This document shows, in pieces, positions 9,267 through 17,916 of a stretch of DNA of 64,000 nt. How positions within the stretch are numbered: the first letter of the stretch is position 1; every line of letters starts with the position of its first letter. The notes beneath the pieces are model-generated. The model searched no databases and was not told where the DNA came from. It saw only the letters and a list, made by a program, of their open reading frames with translations. A program made the translations under genes and the position numbers. The stretch covers positions 1 to 64,000 of the forward strand of contig NZ_SRHX01000001.1 of assembly GCF_004565475.1 (NCBI RefSeq), given 5' to 3'. The DNA comes from Lonepinella koalarum (GTDB taxonomy: Bacteria > Pseudomonadota > Gammaproteobacteria > Enterobacterales > Pasteurellaceae).

Positions 9267-10448
9267 ATGACAACTATCGGTACTCCCTTAACGGCAAAAG
9301 CCACCAAAGTGATGATGCTGGGTTCAGGCGAGCTTGGCAAAGAAGTGGTGATTGAATTAATGCGACTTGGCGTAGAAGTGATTGCCGTAGATCGCTATGC
9401 AAACGCCCCTGCTCAACAAGTCGCTCACCGAGCTTATACCATTTCTATGTTAGACGGTAACGCCTTGTGTGAACTCGTGGAAAAAGAACAGCCTGATTAT
9501 ATCGTTCCCGAAGTCGAAGCCATCGCCACCGATACGCTGGTAGAATTGGAACAGCAAGGTTTTAATGTGATCCCAACCGCCAAGGCCACCAAACTCACTA
9601 TGAACCGTGAAGGTATTCGCCGTTTAGCTTCGGAACAATTAGGCTTGCCAACTTCACCCTACCAATTTGTGGATAACCTTGCCGACTTTGAAAGTGCGGT
9701 GCAAAAAATCGGCGTGCCTTGCGTGGTGAAACCGATTATGTCTTCATCTGGTCATGGTCAATCGGTGGTGAAATCCTTTGATGACGTGCAAAAAGCATGG
9801 GATTATGCTCAACAAGGAGGGCGTGCCGGAGCCGGACGTGTAATCGTAGAGGGGTTTGTTAAATTTGATTATGAAATCACCTTGCTGACTGTTCGTCATA
9901 TCGGCGGTACCTCTTTCTTAGCCCCGATCGGACACCGCCAAGAAGATGGCGACTACCGTGAAAGTTGGCAACCACAAGCCATGTCAGACATTGCCTTGCA
10001 AAAAGCCCAAGACATTGCAGAAAAAATTACCGGAGCTTTAGGAGGCCGTGGCATTTTCGGGGTGGAAATGTTTGTGTGTGGTGATGAAGTGATTTTCAAC
10101 GAAGTATCGCCACGTCCACACGATACGGGAATGGTCACCTTAATTTCGCAAGAATTGTCTGAATTTGCCTTACATGCTCGTGCAATTCTCGGTTTGCCTA
10201 TTCCACAAATCAACCTCATCAGTCCGTCTGCATCAAAAGCCATTGTAGTGGAGGGAAAATCCAATCAAGTACAATTTGGCAATCTGGCGGAAGTATTATG
10301 CGAACCGAATACCGATTTACGTATTTTCGGCAAAGCCGAAGTGAACGGACACCGCCGTTTAGGTGTGATTTTAGCTCGTGATGAAAACGTGGAAAAAGCC
10401 TTAGCTAAAGCGGTTAGAGCGTATGAGAAGTTAGACGTAACACTTTAG
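9267..10448 (+). CDS. purT: Formate-dependent GAR transformylase PurT
   Basis: PurT makes formyl-GAR from GAR, formate and ATP in purine synthesis, an alternative to folate-dependent PurN. The 393-aa ATP-grasp protein (E. coli 392) has the N-terminal Rossmann-like domain with [10 protein letters not shown], the ATP-grasp core ([14 protein letters not shown] near 155-170), and metal ligands near GVEMFV and NEVSPRPHD. It lies 13 bases after luxS with its own AAGGAAAAA. No purine operator was recognised here. The convergent terminator lies inside the trmO coding end. Confidence 0.95.
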   Translation: MTTIGTPLTAKATKVMMLGSGELGKEVVIELMRLGVEVIAVDRYANAPAQQVAHRAYTISMLDGNALCELVEKEQPDYIVPEVEAIATDTLVELEQQGFNVIPTAKATKLTMNREGIRRLASEQLGLPTSPYQFVDNLADFESAVQKIGVPCVVKPIMSSSGHGQSVVKSFDDVQKAWDYAQQGGRAGAGRVIVEGFVKFDYEITLLTVRHIGGTSFLAPIGHRQEDGDYRESWQPQAMSDIALQKAQDIAEKITGALGGRGIFGVEMFVCGDEVIFNEVSPRPHDTGMVTLISQELSEFALHARAILGLPIPQINLISPSASKAIVVEGKSNQVQFGNLAEVLCEPNTDLRIFGKAEVNGHRRLGVILARDENVEKALAKAVRAYEKLDVTL

Positions 10449-10452
10449 TTTT

Positions 10453-11205
10453 TCAAATTATGTAAGCCTGTAAATTAACAGGCTTTTTTGCCACATTTTC
10501 AATCTCCACCACTTCCACTACCCCATTCTCTCTAATCCAAAACCGCACATTATAGTTCCACAAATTCACGCCATAAATCCGATCGGAAATCTGTCCTTGT
10601 TGATACGCCGGTCTAGGATCTTGCTGTAACACTTCGATAATAAATCGCTGAAAGTGCGGTTGAAATTTTTCAATTTTTTGTACCGCAGTTTGCGCGATTG
10701 GACTAAATCTAACTTGCAATAATGCAGTTGGTTTTTCCTGAGCAAAGCCTGACATCGCATTGGGTTCACTGTCGGCATAGGCAATATAAGGTTTGATGTC
10801 GAAAATCGGCGTGCCATTGACAAGATCGACAGAACCTAAATGGAGCAACACTTTGCCATGACCACATTCAATTTTACGTAATTCTACTTTAGATAAACCT
10901 AAAGGATTAGGACGGTGCGTAGAACGTGATGCAAATACGCCCACTCGTTGATTCCCACCTAAACGGGGTGGACGAACGGTCGGTTGCCATTTGCCTTGAG
11001 GAATTTTATCAAATTGGAAAATCAGCCATAAATGGCTAAATTGCTCCAACCCCCGAACCGTTTCAGGGACGTTGTAAGGAAAAATCAATTCCACCATCCC
11101 TGTACCATCTTGCACTAAATTCGGCTGGCGTGGCACGGAGAATTTTTCTTGATAGGGCGTATGAATCCTCCCTATAGGTTGTAAAGTTAAGCTCAAATCA
11201 GACAT
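10453..11205 (-). CDS. trmO: tRNA (N6-threonylcarbamoyl-A37) N6-methyltransferase TrmO
   Basis: TrmO (YaeB/TsaA) uses SAM to methylate t6A37 of threonine tRNA. The 250-aa protein (E. coli 235) opens with the beta-barrel signature [15 protein letters not shown]. It carries [11 protein letters not shown], then RPPRLGG and [15 protein letters not shown] (about 96-115), the SAM-binding core, and [10 protein letters not shown]. The C-terminal 60 residues form the family's small accessory domain. The stop is 5 bases from the purT stop, and its last codons contain the purT terminator hairpin. Confidence 0.92.
   Translation of the reverse strand: MSDLSLTLQPIGRIHTPYQEKFSVPRQPNLVQDGTGMVELIFPYNVPETVRGLEQFSHLWLIFQFDKIPQGKWQPTVRPPRLGGNQRVGVFASRSTHRPNPLGLSKVELRKIECGHGKVLLHLGSVDLVNGTPIFDIKPYIAYADSEPNAMSGFAQEKPTALLQVRFSPIAQTAVQKIEKFQPHFQRFIIEVLQQDPRPAYQQGQISDRIYGVNLWNYNVRFWIRENGVVEVVEIENVAKKPVNLQAYII
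10464..10489 (+). terminator. purT terminator inside the trmO 3' end
   Basis: AAGCCTGT and ACAGGCTT form an 8-bp stem with a 6-base loop, followed by six T. It lies within the last codons of the convergent trmO gene. Confidence 0.75.
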
Positions 11206-11287
11206 CTTTTTTAATCTATGTTAAAATATTCGCCTTTATCTTACCTTATCCGACATAAAGTGCGGTGTATTTTTTTAGAAATTTATT

Positions 11288-12184
11288 ATGGCAACAATGA
11301 AAGCATGGTTCGATACGATTCGACCAAAAACTTTACCCCTCGCGGTGGCAATTATTTTAACCGGTTCTGCATTAGCGCAGTGGCATGGAACATTGAATTG
11401 GTCAGTAACATTACTCTGTTTACTGACCGCCACCTTATTACAAATCGTCTCTAACTTTGCCAATGATTATGGGGATTACCAAAAAGGTTCGGATACCGCT
11501 GAACGTATCGGACCATTACGCGGTATTCAGCAAGGACAAATGACGGCAACCCAATTGCGAAATGGCTTAATGGCAGTTTGTGTGGCGAGTTTTATTTCCG
11601 GTGCCAGTTTAATTGCACTTGCCTATGAAACCACACAAGATCTAATTGCCTTTGCTATTTTAGGTGTCTTAGCGATTTTAGCCGCTATTACTTACACGGT
11701 GGGTAAAAAACCCTATGGTTACTTGGGATTGGGCGATATTTCCGTCTTCCTGTTTTTTGGTTTGTTAGCAGTCTGTGGTACTTATTATTTACAAGCGCAC
11801 AGTCTAGACTGGTCAATTTTCTTACCCGCGGCAGCTTGTGGTTTTCTTTCTACTGCGGTATTAAATATCAATAATTTACGTGATATTGAACAAGATCGAA
11901 AAGCCGGTAAAAACACCTTAATTGTGCGAATCGGTGCGGAAAATGGACGCATTTATCATTGCATTTTATTATCCAGTGCGGTGCTTTGTTATGCGATTTT
12001 TGCTATTGTACATAAACCGTTACTGCTGATTATTATTGCCATTATTGCGGTATTATTAGCTAAACATGCTCGTTTTGTTTATCAACAAAAAGATCCGATG
12101 GCACTCCGTCCGATGTTGGGAAAAATGTCAATGTTGGCTTTAGTTAGCACGGTTTTATTCAGTTTAGGCTTGCTAATTTTATAA
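11288..12184 (+). CDS. menA: 1,4-dihydroxy-2-naphthoate polyprenyltransferase MenA
   Basis: MenA attaches the isoprenoid chain to DHNA, forming demethylmenaquinone at the inner membrane. The 298-aa UbiA-superfamily protein has the first Asp-rich motif NDYGDYQKGSD (about 57-67) and the second, NNLRDIEQDRKAGK (about 196-209), with about eight hydrophobic helices. RraA follows in the same direction after 45 bases, the same order as E. coli menA-rraA. Menaquinone made here also serves HemG and Ndh elsewhere in the window. Confidence 0.94.
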   Translation: MATMKAWFDTIRPKTLPLAVAIILTGSALAQWHGTLNWSVTLLCLLTATLLQIVSNFANDYGDYQKGSDTAERIGPLRGIQQGQMTATQLRNGLMAVCVASFISGASLIALAYETTQDLIAFAILGVLAILAAITYTVGKKPYGYLGLGDISVFLFFGLLAVCGTYYLQAHSLDWSIFLPAAACGFLSTAVLNINNLRDIEQDRKAGKNTLIVRIGAENGRIYHCILLSSAVLCYAIFAIVHKPLLLIIIAIIAVLLAKHARFVYQQKDPMALRPMLGKMSMLALVSTVLFSLGLLIL

Positions 12185-12229
12185 GATCGAGCATATACTA
12201 CAGTAAAATTTTGATATAAGGAAAATGCT

Positions 12230-12730
12230 ATGCAAATTGATACTTCTGAACTCTGCGATATTTATCTGGATCAAGTGGATGTAGTGGATCCGATTTTTTC
12301 TAGCTTTGGCGGTATAACGAATTTTTATGGTAAAGTCACCACGGTAAAATGTTTTGAAAAAAACGGTTTAATTGCAGAATTATTAGAAGAAGACGGTGCG
12401 GGTCGTGTATTAGTGATTGATGGTGGAGGTGCTGTTCGTCGTGCATTAATTGATGCCGAATTAGCTCAGCTCGCCGCAGATAATCGTTGGGAAGGCATTA
12501 TTGTATATGGTGCAGTTCGCCAATTAGCCGAATTAGAAAATATTGATATTGGTATTCACGCCCTTGCACCGATTCCGGTGGGCGCGGATGTGGAAACCCA
12601 AGGTGAAAGTGATGTACCCGTAAATTTTGCCGGTGTAACGTTCTTTCCTGAAGATCATGTGTATGCCGATTTAACCGGGATTATCCTTTCTCAAGAACCT
12701 TTAGAGCTAGATGATCTCAATAATGAATAA
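12230..12730 (+). CDS. rraA: Ribonuclease E activity regulator RraA
   Basis: RraA is a trimeric ring protein that binds the RNase E C-terminal scaffold and inhibits RNA degradation. The 166-aa length is near E. coli RraA (161). Conserved features are [11 protein letters not shown], the [14 protein letters not shown] loop, and [10 protein letters not shown]. The fold is shared with class II aldolases but it is not considered an enzyme in E. coli. AAGGAAAA lies upstream of the ATG. The gene ends just before a USS-pair terminator. Confidence 0.94.
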   Translation: MQIDTSELCDIYLDQVDVVDPIFSSFGGITNFYGKVTTVKCFEKNGLIAELLEEDGAGRVLVIDGGGAVRRALIDAELAQLAADNRWEGIIVYGAVRQLAELENIDIGIHALAPIPVGADVETQGESDVPVNFAGVTFFPEDHVYADLTGIILSQEPLELDDLNNE

Positions 12731-12744
12731 AGACAAATTTCAGC

Positions 12745-12786
12745 AAAGTGCGGTTAAATTTTAAAAAATTTTAACCGCACTTTTTT
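12745..12786. terminator. Paired uptake-signal terminator after rraA
   Basis: AAAGTGCGGTTAAA and its complement TTTAACCGCACTTT flank a short AT loop and are followed by T6. Two inverted 9-bp USS form the stem. Confidence 0.85.
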
Positions 12787-12790
12787 ATTT

Positions 12791-12806
12791 TATGATCGCC
12801 ATCACA
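12791..12806 (+). promoter_or_regulatory. Candidate CRP site upstream of the DASS symporter
   Basis: TATGA-N6-TCACA (12791-12806), with flanking TTT and AAT, matches the CRP consensus TGTGA-N6-TCACA at 9 of 10 core positions. It lies 79 bases upstream of the symporter start, so catabolite control is plausible. Confidence 0.5.
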
Positions 12807-12884
12807 AATCCATAAAAAAAGTGTTGCTTTTTCTTAACAAGTTGCTAATTTGACATTATTGAGTTATTCAATACAAGGAGATTA

Positions 12885-14279
12885 ATGATGGAGTTCACCC
12901 CTGAGAAAAAAAGTAGTTTAAATCCGAAAGGCATTATTCTACTGTTAGATATTGTTTTATTTTTTGTTTTACTAAATGTGCTACCCTTTGATCCTAAAGC
13001 GAACAAAGGGTTAGCGTTGCTCGCTTTTGTGGCTATTTTATGGTTAACCGAAGCATTACACGTAACGATTACCGCTATCATCGTGCCGATACTAGCTATC
13101 GGGTTAGGGCTAGTCACCACTAAAAATGCCTTAGTTGCCTTTGCGGATCCCACCATCTTCTTATTCTTTGGTGGATTTGCGTTATCAACCGCTCTTCATA
13201 TTCAAAAATTAGATCGCTTGATTGCAAACCGCATCATGGCGCTAGCTGGTGGTAATTTATTTGTCGCTACGCTATATTTATTTAGTGTGACAGCGTTTCT
13301 TTCCATGTGGATTAGTAATACCGCTACGGCAGCGATGATGTTGCCACTTGCCATGGGGGTATTAAGTCAGTTAGATCGCGAAAGAGAACATGGCACCTAT
13401 ATTTTTGTGTTATTAGGTATTGCATACAGTGCCAGTATCGGTGGGATGGGAACGTTAGTAGGGAGTCCTCCAAATGCTATCGTAGCATCGCAATTGCATT
13501 TAACCTTTGCGGATTGGTTATGGTATGGTTTACCGATCATGATTATTTTAATGCCATTGATGATTGGTACGCTTTATATCGTATTTAAACCCAATCTAAA
13601 CATAAAATTTGAGCAACATTTTGAACAGATTAAAATGAATAACGATCGCATTATTACCTTGATCATCTTCATTTTTGTTGCCCTTTGCTGGATTTTCAGT
13701 GGTTATATTAATCCGATATTATCATCATTATTCGGTTTAGAGAAAAACATTGCCAGTTTTGATAGTGTCATTGCGCTATTAGCCGCAGTTTTAATCGTGG
13801 TATTTAATGTGGCATCTTGGAAGCAAATTCAGAATAACACCGAATGGGGTGTCCTCATGTTATTCGGGGGGGGGTTAACCTTGAGTGCGGTGTTAAAAGA
13901 TTCGGGTGCAAGTAAAATTATGGCGGATGGTATTGTATTTATGATTGAAGGTGGTCATTATTACATTATTGGCTTAGTAGTTGCGGCATTTATTATTTTC
14001 TTAACCGAATTTACGTCTAATACCGCCAGTGCTGCCTTACTCGTTCCAATCTTTATTTCTATTGCTGAAGCGTTAGGCATGGCACCTATTGGTTTAGCCT
14101 TAATTATTGGTCTCGGTGCGTCTTGTGCCTTTATGTTGCCAGTGGCAACACCACCAAATGCCATCGTATTTGGTACAGGAGAAGTGAAACAAAGTGAAAT
14201 GGTAAAAGTAGGATTTATTTTAAATCTGACTTCTGTCTTTGCTATCGCTACTATCGGTTATTTACTTTGGTTGAACTAA
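12885..14279 (+). CDS. DASS-family (SLC13) sodium/anion symporter
   Basis: An inner-membrane Na+-coupled carrier for dicarboxylates, citrate or related anions (VcINDY-like). The 464-aa protein has about 11 helices and both substrate-site SNT hairpins: SNTATAAMM (about 143-151) and TSNTASAAL (about 379-387), each followed by a proline-rich loop (SPPNAI, TPPNAI). These inverted-repeat signatures are diagnostic. AAGGAG precedes ATG 12885; ATG 12888 is equally possible. It is a single gene with a candidate CRP site upstream and a terminator downstream. The substrate cannot be told from sequence. Confidence 0.85.
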   Translation: MMEFTPEKKSSLNPKGIILLLDIVLFFVLLNVLPFDPKANKGLALLAFVAILWLTEALHVTITAIIVPILAIGLGLVTTKNALVAFADPTIFLFFGGFALSTALHIQKLDRLIANRIMALAGGNLFVATLYLFSVTAFLSMWISNTATAAMMLPLAMGVLSQLDREREHGTYIFVLLGIAYSASIGGMGTLVGSPPNAIVASQLHLTFADWLWYGLPIMIILMPLMIGTLYIVFKPNLNIKFEQHFEQIKMNNDRIITLIIFIFVALCWIFSGYINPILSSLFGLEKNIASFDSVIALLAAVLIVVFNVASWKQIQNNTEWGVLMLFGGGLTLSAVLKDSGASKIMADGIVFMIEGGHYYIIGLVVAAFIIFLTEFTSNTASAALLVPIFISIAEALGMAPIGLALIIGLGASCAFMLPVATPPNAIVFGTGEVKQSEMVKVGFILNLTSVFAIATIGYLLWLN

Positions 14280-14315
14280 TTTTGAGCTAAACCCAAAGAA
14301 TTGGACGCTTATTTT

Positions 14316-14356
14316 AAGGACTGACCACGATATTATATCGGACTCAGTCCTTTTAA
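14316..14356 (+). terminator. Terminator after the DASS symporter
   Basis: AAGGACTGA (14316-14324) pairs with TCAGTCCTT (14344-14352), followed by TTT. The inner bases can extend the stem partly. Confidence 0.6.
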
Positions 14357-14516
14357 TGTTAATGAAGTACGTTTTTTTATTTAATGGCAAACCTATTGAT
14401 TCATTAGTGCACCTGATATAATATTGATATTTATTCGCATTAAGTCTAGAATAACTAAAAATGCTTGATTAGCCTGTTCGTTGCTAATGTCATACTTATA
14501 TCATAAAGGATTGGTT

Positions 14517-16070
14517 ATGTTTCTCTCCGTACTTAAAGATCAGCACTTGCCCTTTTGTTTGAGTGTTTTGCTTGCGGCGAGTGCCAGCTTGCTGTTATTG
14601 TGCGGTTTTTGGCTGATTGCACAATTTGTGGCAGATGCCGAGTTTAGCCATTTAGGGTGGACAGCGCTGGTGTGGAGCGTGGCGGCGTTGTGTAGCGGTT
14701 TATCCGCTTATCTTGCACACCGTGTAGAAGGGCGTTTAGCCGAGCATTTACGCACCCAAACCGCACAACATTTAAGCTATCTGCCCCATAGCACCCTTTC
14801 TCGTTATAGCAACAGTGATTTACAAGCCTTGCTGACCAGCGATATTGCACGTATCCATCATCTTTTTGCTCACTTACCCAGTGAAATTGCGGTATTTATT
14901 GTTGTGCCGCTGACGGCGTTTAGCCTGTTATGGCTGTTATTGGGGGCAAAAACCCTGCTCATTCTCACCCCGGCACTACTTGCATCGCTGTATTATGTGT
15001 GGATTTTACCCAAAACCAGTGCCAAAGATAGCGAAGCGAGAATGCAAGTAGTCAAACGCATTATTGAGCTGGTAGGAGATTATTTTAAGGGGATAAAAAT
15101 TCAGCGTGTGTTTGGCGGTGAGCAAGATTTCTTGGCTCAATATCAACAACAAACCGCCAAATTTACCAGCGAAATGTTGCAATGGGTGAAAAAAGTTGCC
15201 ACGCTGTCCGCCTTTGCGGTGGCGTTGTTACAAGCGGTGAGTACGTTTGCGATTACTTATGCCCTGACCTATCAACAACCGCTTGACATCATTGCGGCAG
15301 CGCTGTTTTTTAGCCTATCTTTTGTTACCCCTGTGTTGCGACTTGGACACGGCATTGATTATTTACGCATCGGCAAAGGAGCATTGACCCGCATTAAGCA
15401 ATTTTTGAGCGAAGAAAAAATTCAATGGGGAACGCTTACCGCAACAGCAACGCCAGATTTAACCCTTGAAGTGGATAATGCCTGTGTGCAATTTGATAAA
15501 ACGGTATCAGCACATCAGCCCTTTAATCTACGTATTGAACCGCATAAACTGACCGTGATTACAGGGCGAAGTGGCTGTGGTAAAAGCACACTTTTACGCG
15601 CCATTGCAGGTTTAGAACGGCTTAGTTCAGGGGAAATTCGTCTCAATAACACGCCTATTTTTGCCTTTGATGAACATTATTTTCATCAACTATTGCGTTA
15701 TATTCCGCAACAAATTCAACTGCCACCCTGTACCATTGAGCAAATTATAAGCATTGAACAGCCTGATATTGACTCCTTGCGAATGCAACAAACCTTAAGC
15801 CAACTTGGTTTGGATTATCCTTTCAACCAAGCGGCAGATTTGTTATCAGGTGGCGAACGCCAACGGCTACAACTTGCGGCGGCATTTATCAGCAAGGCAC
15901 AAATTTTCCTGCTTGATGAACCGACTAGCCATTTAGATGAACACAGCAGTCAGTTAGTGATTCAAGCCTTACGTACCTTGCAACAACAAGGCAAAACCCT
16001 TGTGCTCGTCAGCCATAGCCAAACGCTGATTCAACAAGCCGATTGTGTCATTCATTTATCTTCAATTTAA
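14517..16070 (+). CDS. ABC transporter half (permease-ATPase fusion), first subunit
   Basis: The 517-aa protein has an N-terminal six-helix exporter-fold membrane domain (about 1-290) and a C-terminal ATPase: Walker A GRSGCGKST near 345, signature LSGGERQR, Walker B IFLLDEPTSHLD. The next gene encodes a similar protein, so they probably form a heterodimer. A TonB-dependent receptor operon converges on the pair, which favours a siderophore importer of the YbtPQ/IrtAB type over the CydDC thiol exporter; this is inferred. ATG 14517 is chosen over the upstream TTG because AAAGGA lies 8 bases before it. Composition looks richer in GC and the gene lacks the 9-bp uptake signal. Confidence 0.75.
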   Translation: MFLSVLKDQHLPFCLSVLLAASASLLLLCGFWLIAQFVADAEFSHLGWTALVWSVAALCSGLSAYLAHRVEGRLAEHLRTQTAQHLSYLPHSTLSRYSNSDLQALLTSDIARIHHLFAHLPSEIAVFIVVPLTAFSLLWLLLGAKTLLILTPALLASLYYVWILPKTSAKDSEARMQVVKRIIELVGDYFKGIKIQRVFGGEQDFLAQYQQQTAKFTSEMLQWVKKVATLSAFAVALLQAVSTFAITYALTYQQPLDIIAAALFFSLSFVTPVLRLGHGIDYLRIGKGALTRIKQFLSEEKIQWGTLTATATPDLTLEVDNACVQFDKTVSAHQPFNLRIEPHKLTVITGRSGCGKSTLLRAIAGLERLSSGEIRLNNTPIFAFDEHYFHQLLRYIPQQIQLPPCTIEQIISIEQPDIDSLRMQQTLSQLGLDYPFNQAADLLSGGERQRLQLAAAFISKAQIFLLDEPTSHLDEHSSQLVIQALRTLQQQGKTLVLVSHSQTLIQQADCVIHLSSI

Positions 16071-16080
16071 CAGGTTTTTT

Positions 16081-17667
16081 ATGCAACATTCCACACTCAA
16101 AAAAATCATCTATCAACGCTTTAGTTTGCCTGTTTTGTTATGGGCGGGAGTGGCATTATTAGAAACCCTGTTTTATTTTGCCTTGATAAATGCCCTTGCC
16201 CAGCAGTCAGGTTTCGCCACGGTGTTATGTTTGGCGGTGATTTGCGTACTGTTTACCACCCTTGCAGGACGCTTCGGCTATTTATCAGGGGTAAAACTCG
16301 CAGGCGATTTATATCAAGGACTTGAACAAGTGTTACGCAATGCCAAATTATCGTGGTTTAGTCTTGCCAATCAAGCCAAAGCCAGCAGTATGGCAGCCGA
16401 AAAAATCCTATTTTTAATGAGTTTACCTGCTCACCAAATGCAAACTTTTGTCTATGCTTCGCTTTTCCCAATATTGATTAGCGGCGGCGTGATTTATGCT
16501 TTTGGTTGGCAAATCGGCTTGTTAGTTATTGTCAGTTTAATTATCGCTTTTGCCTTGCAATTAGTCGGACAACGCACCTTGCAAGGACTTGAACAACAAC
16601 GCCAACAACTGCAACAACAGCTTGATGAACAGAGTTTGCAATTTGTGGATAATTTAGCCTTTTGGCGGAGTGTGCGTGGTATGCAACACGCCGGCGCAGG
16701 CTTAAACGCCTTATGGTACAACAACGCCACATTGTTAGCCAAACTCAACCGTTTAGCGAGTGTAATGATAAGTCTTGCTACCCTAAGTAGCTTATTGCCA
16801 ATGCTGATCGTCGCCATCGGTTTGGCAACCAATGGGGCAACGCCGCTACAAATTTTACTGCTTGTGCTGTTAGTCGCGCGGGCTGCTGCTCCCTTTGAAA
16901 CCCTTGCTATTGCCCTGCTTTCGCTTCCCAGCATAAAAACCGCATTCGCCCAATATCAAGAATTGCTGAATGCTCCCCATCTTAAGCAAAAGGATGTTGA
17001 CGGAAACAATATTTCCCAACACAATGTTACCCCAAACAACGATAAAACTGCGGTGAAAAATAACGCTGTTTTAAGCATTTGCAAGCTACATTATGGCGTA
17101 TTGAAAAATATCAATTTTCAGATAAATCAAGGCGAACGCGTCCAAATTGCAGGGGCAAGCGGTTGTGGCAAAAGCACTTTATTAGAATTACTACTGCGTT
17201 TTGATGACCCCGAACAAGGGCAAATTTTACTCAACAATACCGACATCAAAACCCTGCCTTACCGCAACTTTATGCAACAATTTGCCTATGTGCCACAAGA
17301 ACCTGTGTTATTTGCCGGCACACTTGCCGAAAACTTACGCTTAGGCAACCAAGCCAGCGATGAGCAATTAACCGAGATATTACAGAGCCTTAATTTAGGT
17401 TATTTATTAAACCGTGAGCAAGGGCTAAATCAACAAATCGGCAGAAACGGCGAAAAACTCTCCGGTGGCGAACGCCAACGCCTATGTTTAGCCCGCGCCT
17501 TGCTGAAAAACGCTCCAATTTTGCTATTAGACGAAGTAACCGCCCCCTTAGACGACAGCAGCGAAACCGCCGTATTAGATTACATCAAAGCCCAACACCG
17601 CACGGTGATTTTCACTACGCATAAAAATGACAGTAAATGGGAGAGTGATAAGGTGGTGGGGTTGTAG
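16081..17667 (+). CDS. ABC transporter half (permease-ATPase fusion), second subunit
   Basis: The 528-aa protein has an exporter-type membrane domain (about 1-300) followed by an ATPase with Walker A GASGCGKST, signature LSGGERQR and Walker B ILLLDEVTAPLDD. It starts 11 bases after the previous gene's stop, and the frame is open to GTG 16045 within that gene. ATG 16081 is preferred although its Shine-Dalgarno (CAGG) is weak, suggesting translational coupling. A Gln-rich segment near 165-190 belongs to the intracellular loops. It is the likely partner of the 14517-16070 product. Confidence 0.75.
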   Translation: MQHSTLKKIIYQRFSLPVLLWAGVALLETLFYFALINALAQQSGFATVLCLAVICVLFTTLAGRFGYLSGVKLAGDLYQGLEQVLRNAKLSWFSLANQAKASSMAAEKILFLMSLPAHQMQTFVYASLFPILISGGVIYAFGWQIGLLVIVSLIIAFALQLVGQRTLQGLEQQRQQLQQQLDEQSLQFVDNLAFWRSVRGMQHAGAGLNALWYNNATLLAKLNRLASVMISLATLSSLLPMLIVAIGLATNGATPLQILLLVLLVARAAAPFETLAIALLSLPSIKTAFAQYQELLNAPHLKQKDVDGNNISQHNVTPNNDKTAVKNNAVLSICKLHYGVLKNINFQINQGERVQIAGASGCGKSTLLELLLRFDDPEQGQILLNNTDIKTLPYRNFMQQFAYVPQEPVLFAGTLAENLRLGNQASDEQLTEILQSLNLGYLLNREQGLNQQIGRNGEKLSGGERQRLCLARALLKNAPILLLDEVTAPLDDSSETAVLDYIKAQHRTVIFTTHKNDSKWESDKVVGL

Positions 17668-17839
17668 CTAAACATAATTAAACTATTATGCTAAAAAATA
17701 TCGGTATAGATAAAGTAGATGTCTTTTAGTAGATAAAAAGAGTGAAGCATAAGGGACATGTTTTCGTCATTTACAAAGTAAAAACCTACCACTTATGGTT
17801 TAAAGTTTGGTGGTATTTAGTCATAAAAATCTGCACCTT

Positions 17840-17882
17840 AATGGGTTGGTTATTCGTCCAACTTTTGGGGTACAGATCATTT
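17840..17882. mobile_element. Possible IS3-family terminal remnant
   Basis: GTCCAACTTTTGGGGTACAG (17857-17876) with the preceding bases looks like the terminal inverted repeat of IS3/IS150-group elements. No transposase reading frame or matching opposite end is visible within several kilobases, so at most a solo end remains. The rest of the 249-base gap holds only a TACCAC/GTGGTA hairpin and one USS. Confidence 0.35.
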
Positions 17883-17916
17883 AACAAAAGTGCGGTTAAA
17901 AACGTTTAAGTTTTTA

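Noticed and set aside
16494-16934. Long antisense frames opposite real genes (for example 1553-1933, 16494-16934, 63132-63638)
   Set aside because: They are shadows of well-supported genes, with no ribosome binding site and unnatural composition.
14517-17667. cydDC cysteine/glutathione exporter
   Set aside because: Two half transporters fit, but the N-termini and motifs do not resemble CydD/CydC, and the neighbours are iron uptake genes.
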